9,448 nt of DNA, from positions 1 to 9,448 of the forward strand of contig DASUFK010000377.1 of assembly GCA_036274615.1 (NCBI GenBank). Direction: 5' to 3'. How positions within the stretch are numbered: position 1 is the first letter of the stretch; the number at the start of each line of letters is the position of its first letter. Below are positions 5,386 to 9,448 of the stretch, in pieces. A program made the translations under genes and the position numbers. The notes under the pieces were generated by a model. That model saw only the letters and a program-made list of their open reading frames with translations. It ran no database searches and was not told where the DNA came from. Source of the stretch: FEN-1219 sp036274615 (GTDB lineage: Bacteria; Pseudomonadota; Gammaproteobacteria; Steroidobacterales; Rariloculaceae).

Positions 5386-7320
5386 CTAAGGCAGCGCGAG
5401 CGCGACGAGCTCGGCCGGCGTCTGCTTGCCCACCGCGAGCACCACGTACTGCTTGCCGTTCAGCATGTAGCTCATCGGCTTGCCGCTCGGCGTGCCCGGC
5501 AGCGCGAGCTCGGCGACCACCTTGCCCGTGGCCTTGTCGTAGGCGCGCAGGATCGGCGCGCCGCCGTAGCCTTCGCCCGCGAACAGCAGCGTCTTCGTGA
5601 CCAGCAGCAGCGCCTTGCTCGGCTTGCCGGTGGGCGGCAGCTTCACGCCCGCGAGCGCGGGATTGTTCTTGATGTCGTCGGGCGTGTCGCCGTTCGGCAC
5701 CATCCAACGGTGGTCGCCGGTGTTCATGTCGATCGCCGTGATGCGGCCGTACGGCGGCTTGATCAGCGGCAGCCCGAGCGGATGCGGCGCGTCGCCGTTG
5801 ACGAACAAGTAACGAATGTCGGAGCGGTCGCCCGCCTCGTCGACGGCGAACACGTTGATCGTCATCTGCGAGGCCACGTAGAGCATGCCCGTTTCGGGAT
5901 CGGCGGCGCCGCCTTCCCAGTTCGACCCGCCGCCGAAGTGCGGCAGCACGAGCGCGCCGCGCGTGCCGTCGGGCGCCTTGAGCAACGACGGCGTCGTGAA
6001 CATCGGGCCCATGCGCAGATCCTTCACCGCCGCGAGCGCCGCCGCCTTGATCTCGGGCGTGAAGTCGACGAGGTCGGCCTCGCTGACGCCTTGGCGGTCG
6101 TAACCCTTCGGCTTCGTGGGGAATGGCTGCGTCGGCGCGGTCCACTCGCCGGGCACATCTGATTTCGGCACCGGCCGCTCCTCGATCGGCCACAGAGGCT
6201 CGCCGGTCTCGCGGTTGAACGCGTAGGCGAACGCCTGCTTCGTGAGCTGCACCACGGCCTTCACCGGGCGGCCGTTCACTTTCACGTCGAGAAGAATCGG
6301 CGAGGTGGGGTTGTCGTAGTCCCAGATGTCGTGATGGATGAGCTGCTGGTGCCACACGCGCTGGCCGGTCTTCACGTCGAGCGCCACGAGGCTGTTCGCG
6401 AACAGATTGTTGCCGGGGCGCTCGCCGCCGTAGAGGTCGCTCGTGGCCCCTTCCACCGGCAGGTACACCATGCCGAGCGCCGGATCCGCGGCCATCGGTC
6501 CCCAGACGCCGGCGTTGCCGGTGTACTCGGCGGAGCCCGGCGTGAGCCACGTGTCGTAGCCGAGCTCGCCCTTCTCCGGGATCGTGTGGAACGTCCACAA
6601 GAGCTTGCCGCTGCGCGCGTCGAAGCCGCGCACGTCCAGCTTGGCCTGCGCCTTCGACTTCATGCGCGCGCCCACGCCGCCCGCGGGCCCCACGACCACG
6701 ACGTCGCCGACCACGATCGCGGGCGACGACGAGCCCGCCTCGACGTCGGGCTTGAGCCCGCGCAGGCCGACGCGCAGATCCACGGTGCCGGCCTCGCCGA
6801 ACTCGCGCTTCGGCAGGCCGGTGGTCGCGTCGAGCGCCCAGAGGAAGAAGCCGGGCGTCACGACGAATACGCGCTTGTCGTCGGCCCCGTCGCTCCAGTA
6901 CGCGACGCCGCGGCCGGAGGTTCTGCGCGGACCTTGGAGAAAGCGCTCGCCCTCGTTCGGCCGCCACACCCAGAGCGTCTCGCCGCTCGCGGCGTCGATC
7001 GCCACGACGTTGCGCGTGGCGCCCGCCGTTGCGTAGAGCACGCCGCCGATCATCAGCGGCGTGGTCTCGCTCTTCATCTCGGGGTTCGGGCCGAAGTTGC
7101 CGGCGAACCAGCGCCAGGCGACCTTGAGGTCCTTCACGTTGCTCGCGTTGATCTGATCGAGCGGCGAATAGAACTGCGACGTCAGGCTGCCGCCGTAGAC
7201 GGGCCATTCGACCGTCTTGCCGGCGGCCGGTGCCGGCGTCGGCGGTTGCGCGCACAGTTGCTGACTCGCGAGGCCGGCGCAGAGCAGCGCGGCCGACACA
7301 CGTACGCAGCGGATTCTCAT
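5386..7320 (-). CDS. Periplasmic PQQ-dependent dehydrogenase (quinoprotein, glucose dehydrogenase-like)
   Basis: A 644-residue protein with a signal peptide (hydrophobic core 8-22, likely cleavage LCA-Q near residue 24), so periplasmic. It has the repeated GxxxWxxxT-like blades of an eight-bladed quinoprotein propeller: AIDAASGETLWVWR (107-120), FDARSGKLLWTFHT (233-246), ALDVKTGQRVWHQQ (313-326), YAFNRETGEPLWP (366-378), AIDMNTGDHRWMVP (529-542) and AYDKATGKVVAE (593-604). Glucose-dehydrogenase-type marks are TIPEKGELGYDTW (246-258), WGPMAADPALGMVYLP (273-288), HHDIWDYDNP with the catalytic-region Asp residues (329-338) and GGGSNWEGGAADPETG (463-478). It lacks the N-terminal membrane helices of E. 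coli-type Gcd, the adjacent-Cys disulfide of methanol dehydrogenases and any CxxCH heme motif, so electrons must pass to a separate acceptor. The substrate is probably a sugar or sugar alcohol but is not fixed by sequence. The start has AGGGGGA close upstream. No PQQ synthesis genes are visible. Confidence 0.93.
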   Translation of the reverse strand: MRIRCVRVSAALLCAGLASQQLCAQPPTPAPAAGKTVEWPVYGGSLTSQFYSPLDQINASNVKDLKVAWRWFAGNFGPNPEMKSETTPLMIGGVLYATAGATRNVVAIDAASGETLWVWRPNEGERFLQGPRRTSGRGVAYWSDGADDKRVFVVTPGFFLWALDATTGLPKREFGEAGTVDLRVGLRGLKPDVEAGSSSPAIVVGDVVVVGPAGGVGARMKSKAQAKLDVRGFDARSGKLLWTFHTIPEKGELGYDTWLTPGSAEYTGNAGVWGPMAADPALGMVYLPVEGATSDLYGGERPGNNLFANSLVALDVKTGQRVWHQQLIHHDIWDYDNPTSPILLDVKVNGRPVKAVVQLTKQAFAYAFNRETGEPLWPIEERPVPKSDVPGEWTAPTQPFPTKPKGYDRQGVSEADLVDFTPEIKAAALAAVKDLRMGPMFTTPSLLKAPDGTRGALVLPHFGGGSNWEGGAADPETGMLYVASQMTINVFAVDEAGDRSDIRYLFVNGDAPHPLGLPLIKPPYGRITAIDMNTGDHRWMVPNGDTPDDIKNNPALAGVKLPPTGKPSKALLLVTKTLLFAGEGYGGAPILRAYDKATGKVVAELALPGTPSGKPMSYMLNGKQYVVLAVGKQTPAELVALALP

Positions 7321-7370
7321 GCTTCCCCCTGACCTGCCGCGGCCGCCTGTTCGCCTCGGCGAGCCGATCG

Positions 7371-7385
7371 CCGGTACTGTACCGG
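7371..7385. promoter_or_regulatory. Perfect 15-bp palindrome upstream of the PQQ dehydrogenase
   Basis: CCGGTACTGTACCGG is a perfect inverted repeat with 7-bp arms around one central base, 50 bp before the dehydrogenase start. Read on the minus strand it contains TACAGT (7376-7381), a moderate -10 box match, although no good -35 lies at the right distance. It could be an operator or a short hairpin in the 110-bp gap between the xre and dehydrogenase genes. Confidence 0.4.
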
Positions 7386-7430
7386 GTCGGAGTAGGCACC
7401 TCTAGCCCGCGTGCGAGCCCAGCCGGCGGA

Positions 7431-7688
7431 TCAGCGCGCTTGACGGCCTCGCGCGGGTGCAGCGGGAACGTCCGCGGCGGGCTCCTCGCCGATGTGCTCG
7501 ATGAGATCGCCCGGCTGACACCGGAGCTCGCGGCAGAGCGCGTCGAGCGTGTCGAAGCGGATCGCACGCGCCTTGTTGGTCTTGAGCACCGACAGGTTCG
7601 CGATCGTGATGCCCACGCGCTCGGCGAGCTCGGTGAGCGTCATGCGCCGGTCGAGCAGCAGCTGGTCGAGCTTGATGCGGATGGTCAT
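7431..7688 (-). CDS. Small Xre/Cro-CI family regulator (YozG-like), partner of DUF2975
   Basis: An 85-residue helix-turn-helix protein. The domain covers residues 6-66: KLDQLLLDRRMTLTELAERV is the first helices, with helix 2-turn-helix 3 at about 17-35 (LTELAERVGITIANLSVLK), and DTLDALCRELRCQPGDLIEHI (46-66) is the conserved C-terminal helix of the small YozG-like group. The last 19 residues are Ala/Pro/Arg-rich and probably disordered. Proteins of this kind are commonly encoded next to DUF2975 membrane proteins, as here. The ATG at 7688 lies 7 nt after the DUF2975 stop with only a weak ribosome site, so translation is probably coupled; the longer frame to 7739 runs into the preceding gene and lacks homology. 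It may bind the operator-like sites upstream of the operon (inference). Confidence 0.9.
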   Translation of the reverse strand: MTIRIKLDQLLLDRRMTLTELAERVGITIANLSVLKTNKARAIRFDTLDALCRELRCQPGDLIEHIGEEPAADVPAAPARGRQAR

Positions 7689-7695
7689 ACCGAGC

Positions 7696-8334
7696 TCAGA
7701 TCGTGAGGGACTGATCCTCTTCGAGCCGCGTTCCCGCACGGAAGACTTCCGCCAGTACGAGGATGATCAGGCCGCAGACGAGCATCGGGATGCTGGGCCC
7801 GACGGTGGTTCCCACGGTGCTCACGAACCGGACGCCGTCGGCGACGAAGTATTTGGCGACGTAGAAGTTCGCGGCGAACGCACCGCCGGCGCGCAACGAC
7901 TCGCTGGCGATCACCGTGTAGGCAACCCGGCGAATACGCACGGCGTTGTCCGCCGAGAACGGCCGATGATCCCGAACCGACACGAGCACCGCACGAAGCT
8001 GGCTCGTGCCATACCACACGACGGCGAGCATCGCCATCGTCAACGCCAAGCCGGCCGCGAGGACGCCCGGCTTGTCTACCACCGGCATGCGCAACGCCCC
8101 CTGCGCACGCACCTCGGCGCCCGCGACGTCGAGCAGCGGCGCGGCCACGTGACTCGCCTCCAAGGCAAACGTCACGGGCAGCCGCAGAGCCGCGTTCGAG
8201 GGCGCCTCCGCGAGATTGGGAGCGTCCAGCAAAAGAAAGCCGAGCACCACGAAGCTCGCGGCCATGAGCCACCACATCACCGCCAACAGCATCGCGAGAA
8301 ACGACGCCACGAAACGCCTGCCGGTCGCACACAC
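7696..8334 (-). CDS. DUF2975 membrane protein, copy proximal to the xre gene
   Basis: A 212-residue membrane protein with hydrophobic segments near 8-36, 90-109, 137-160 and 180-197. The DUF2975 signature is SVRDHRPFSADNAVRIRRVAY (119-139), between helices 2 and 3. It ends in LAEVFRAGTRLEEDQSLTI, nearly identical to the end of its neighbour. The GTG at 8334 is chosen because GAGGAGG lies 8 nt upstream and because the neighbour also starts with GTG at the equivalent place after a GAGGAG site, which makes both proteins exactly 212 residues. An ATG at 8373 would add 13 residues (225 in total) and sits just after the neighbour's stop; it is the alternative start. DUF2975 proteins have no established activity; pairing with an Xre regulator suggests membrane-linked control of that regulator (inference). 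Confidence 0.88.
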   Translation of the reverse strand: MCATGRRFVASFLAMLLAVMWWLMAASFVVLGFLLLDAPNLAEAPSNAALRLPVTFALEASHVAAPLLDVAGAEVRAQGALRMPVVDKPGVLAAGLALTMAMLAVVWYGTSQLRAVLVSVRDHRPFSADNAVRIRRVAYTVIASESLRAGGAFAANFYVAKYFVADGVRFVSTVGTTVGPSIPMLVCGLIILVLAEVFRAGTRLEEDQSLTI

Positions 8335-8373
8335 GGTTCGGTCCTCCTCGTCGATTCTCAAGGCTATCGTCAT
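8335..8373 (-). other. Possible relic of an xre start between the DUF2975 copies
   Basis: After the distal DUF2975 stop and a 7-nt gap comes ATGACGATA, encoding MTIALRIDEEDR before the GTG start of the second copy. After the proximal DUF2975 stop, also with a 7-nt gap, the real xre starts ATGACCATC and encodes MTIRIKLDQLL. The same gap, start and pattern (MTI-x-[LI]-[KR]-[IL]-D-[EQ]) suggest that a DUF2975-xre unit was duplicated and the first xre was deleted, leaving its first codons. This is inference from about nine codons. Confidence 0.35.
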
Positions 8374-8380
8374 TCAGCCC

Positions 8381-9019
8381 TCAGACGGTCAGTGACTGTT
8401 CCTCTTCGAGCCGCGCGCCCGCGCGGAATACCTCGGCGAGCACGAAGATGATGAGAGCGGCGACGATCGTCGTGATGCTCATGTTGACGCGCACGTCGAA
8501 GCTCATCCCTTCCGCCTCGAAGTGGCGCGCGATGTAGATATTCGATCCGATCGTGAAGGCAGCTCGGAGCAGCTCGCCTGCGAGCACCGCGTACGCGATT
8601 CGGCGGATGCGCGCTGCATTCGCCGCCGCGAACGGCCGCTCGTCGCGGAGCGAGAAGACCACCTTGCGCAACTGGTGCACCCCGATCCACAGGATCGCGA
8701 GCATCACGAGCGCGAAGGAGAGCCCGCTCACGTAGACGCGCGTGGTGCTCACGGGAATGCGCAGGATGCCCGTGGCGTCGCGGATCCCGGCTGCCGTCAC
8801 ATCGATCGACGGCGCCGATACCCGGCTCGCGTCGACGGAGAACGCTGCGGGAACGCCGATCACGAGCCCCTCGGGCCGGTCCGGCCTCGGCAACGGTATC
8901 CAGGGCGCAAGCAGCAACAGCACCGCCGCGAGCGCGATCCCGGCCGATACGGCATACAGCGCGAGCGTGAGGACCCCGGCGACGAACGATGCGACGGAAC
9001 GCTTGCCCATTGCGCGCAC
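8381..9019 (-). CDS. DUF2975 membrane protein, promoter-proximal copy
   Basis: A 212-residue paralogue of the next gene, with hydrophobic segments near 9-39, 94-115, 141-163 and 180-198. The DUF2975 core is SLRDERPFAAANAARIRRIAY (123-143), and the C-terminus VLAEVFRAGARLEEEQSLTV (193-212) aligns residue for residue with its partner. The region between helices 1 and 2 (about 40-93) is polar, probably periplasmic, and the most divergent part, so the two copies may sense different things or form a heterodimer (inference). GTG at 9019 is preferred: GAGGAG lies 7 nt before it; the ATG at 9010, three codons later, is a possible alternative with a poorer distance. It is the first gene of the operon behind the AT-rich regulatory island. 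Confidence 0.88.
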   Translation of the reverse strand: MRAMGKRSVASFVAGVLTLALYAVSAGIALAAVLLLLAPWIPLPRPDRPEGLVIGVPAAFSVDASRVSAPSIDVTAAGIRDATGILRIPVSTTRVYVSGLSFALVMLAILWIGVHQLRKVVFSLRDERPFAAANAARIRRIAYAVLAGELLRAAFTIGSNIYIARHFEAEGMSFDVRVNMSITTIVAALIIFVLAEVFRAGARLEEEQSLTV

Positions 9020-9042
9020 GATGCTGCTCCTCGAGACGATTT

Positions 9043-9101
9043 TTATCGTTATACGATAAATCCGTATCGAAACGCAATAATTTATTATCGTCTTTCGATT
9101 A
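9043..9101. promoter_or_regulatory. Three phased 17-bp operator-like sites
   Basis: Three copies of a 7-3-7 palindrome-like site lie in tandem. Site 1 (9043-9059) is perfect: TTATCGT, TAT, ACGATAA, and extends to 8-bp arms at 9042-9060. Site 2 (9064-9080) is GTATCGA, AAC, GCAATAA. Site 3 (9085-9101) is TTATCGT, CTT, TCGATTA. Imperfect half-sites match site 1 at 5 of 7 bases. The centres are at 9051, 9072 and 9093, exactly 21 bp or two helical turns apart, so bound dimers would lie on one face of the DNA. The sites cover the predicted promoter of the DUF2975-xre operon, as expected for repression. The binding protein is not shown by the sequence; the Xre protein is the natural candidate. Confidence 0.7.
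9048..9077 (-). promoter_or_regulatory. Predicted sigma-70-type promoter of the DUF2975-xre operon
   Basis: On the minus strand TATAAC (9048-9053) is a five-of-six -10 match. TTGCGT (9072-9077) is a modest -35 match at 18-bp spacing. The start of transcription would be near 9041, about 20 nt before the GTG at 9019. The -10 falls in operator-like site 1 and the -35 in site 2. Confidence 0.5.
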
Positions 9102-9115
9102 CGCGTGACGAGGGG

Positions 9116-9448
9116 TCAGCTCAGATCGATCGCAAACTTCTTGAGCAGCGCGAGCGGCACGACCTCGAGCGCGCGGACGTGCGTGCCCCGAAGCAGCACG
9201 CGCGGCGCCATGCCCTGCTCCTGCGCCTCGAGCCAGCGCGCGGCGCACAAGCACCAGCGGTCGCCGGGCTTGAGGCCGGGGAATTGGAACTCGGGCCGCG
9301 GCGTCGAGAGGTCGTTGCCGCGAAATCGGGAGAACTCGAGAAACTCCTGCGTGACCTCGACGCACACCGTGTGCGAGCCGGTATCGGCGTCGCTCGTGTT
9401 GCAGCAGCCGTCGCGGAAGAAGCCGGTCATCGGCCGGTCGTTGCAGCC
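9116..9448 (-). CDS. DUF2237 family protein, start beyond window
   Basis: The visible 110 residues (about the last seven eighths of a family of roughly 125) begin GCNDRPMTGFFRDGCCNT and continue through GSHTVC, EFLEFSRFRGNDLSTPRPEF, FPGLKPGDRWCLCAARWLEA and the C-terminal ALEVVPLALLKKFAID, all typical of DUF2237. The frame stays open through 9448 and the residues before the internal Met are family-like, so the real start lies past the right edge and the ATG at 9430 is internal. The conserved Cys residues (GC, GCC, VC, CLC) suggest a metal site or redox role, but the family is uncharacterised. No signal peptide can be judged. It ends 97 bp before the DUF2975 operon start; no terminator is evident between them. 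Confidence 0.92.
   Translation of the reverse strand, partial: GCNDRPMTGFFRDGCCNTSDADTGSHTVCVEVTQEFLEFSRFRGNDLSTPRPEFQFPGLKPGDRWCLCAARWLEAQEQGMAPRVLLRGTHVRALEVVPLALLKKFAIDLS

Noticed and set aside
6331..7332. 333-codon plus-strand frame opposite the PQQ dehydrogenase
   Set aside because: Antisense shadow with His/Arg/Ala-rich translation and no recognisable domain.
7351..7362. Palindrome TCGCCTCGGCGA before the PQQ dehydrogenase
   Set aside because: Five-base arms in GC-rich DNA are common; nothing else supports a role.
5267..7567. 766-codon minus-strand frame overlapping the PQQ dehydrogenase in another frame
   Set aside because: Most of it is an out-of-frame shadow of the dehydrogenase; only its last 35 codons, after a ribosome site and TTG, look like a real peptide and are reported separately.
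1..9448. CRISPR arrays, tRNA or rRNA genes, insertion sequences, phage genes
   Set aside because: No regularly spaced direct repeats with spacers, no tRNA-like cloverleaf, no transposase or integrase frame seen on either strand.

Overview
This GC-rich window (codon third positions strongly G/C) looks like the chromosome of a soil or freshwater proteobacterium, probably Beta- or Gammaproteobacteria (Burkholderiales or Steroidobacter-like). That placement rests on the protein families present: BKACE/DUF849, GlcG-type heme-binding protein, DHA2-type MFS, soluble PQQ dehydrogenase, DUF2237, DUF2975 with an Xre regulator, and a secreted ~400-residue family I associate with soil bacteria. No rRNA, tRNA, CRISPR, transposase or phage gene is visible. 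Taxonomy is inference.

Layout. Left edge: the N-terminal half of a BKACE enzyme (1-484, minus) diverges from a plus-strand pair, a heme-binding GlcG/DUF336 protein (798-1232) and a DHA2-type efflux transporter (1287-2729). The divergent gap holds a 190-bp nested inverted repeat (560-749). From 2735 to the right edge every gene is on the minus strand. Read in the direction of transcription (right to left) these are: DUF2237 protein (partial, 9448-9116); an AT-rich regulatory island with three 17-bp operator-like sites whose centres are exactly 21 bp apart (9043-9101); two tandem DUF2975 membrane proteins of identical length (9019-8381 and 8334-7696); a small Xre regulator (7688-7431); a periplasmic PQQ-dependent dehydrogenase (7320-5386); an easily missed 35-residue membrane peptide with a TTG start (5374-5267); a textbook sigma-54 promoter (5239-5224); a four-helix membrane protein resembling DUF1772 (5119-4637); the secreted 406-residue protein (4552-3332); a DJ-1/PfpI protein cut down to 76 residues (3273-3043); and an overlapping three-helix small membrane protein (3052-2735), which converges on the transporter with 5 bp between stop codons.

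How they may work together. The DUF2975 pair and Xre regulator form a compact operon with its own promoter, and the phased operator sites sit over that promoter, suggesting (inference) autoregulation of a membrane-linked switch. The PQQ dehydrogenase would oxidise a sugar or alcohol in the periplasm and is followed closely by the tiny membrane protein. The sigma-54 promoter would place the downstream DUF1772-like gene, and perhaps the secreted protein, under an enhancer-dependent regulator that is not encoded here.

Most interesting points: the three phased operator sites, the DUF2975 duplication with a possible relic of a second xre start between the copies, the sigma-54 promoter, the hidden TTG-start membrane peptide, the internally deleted DJ-1 gene and the nested inverted repeat. 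None of these proves a new system. The DUF2975-Xre operon is the best candidate for an under-described one.
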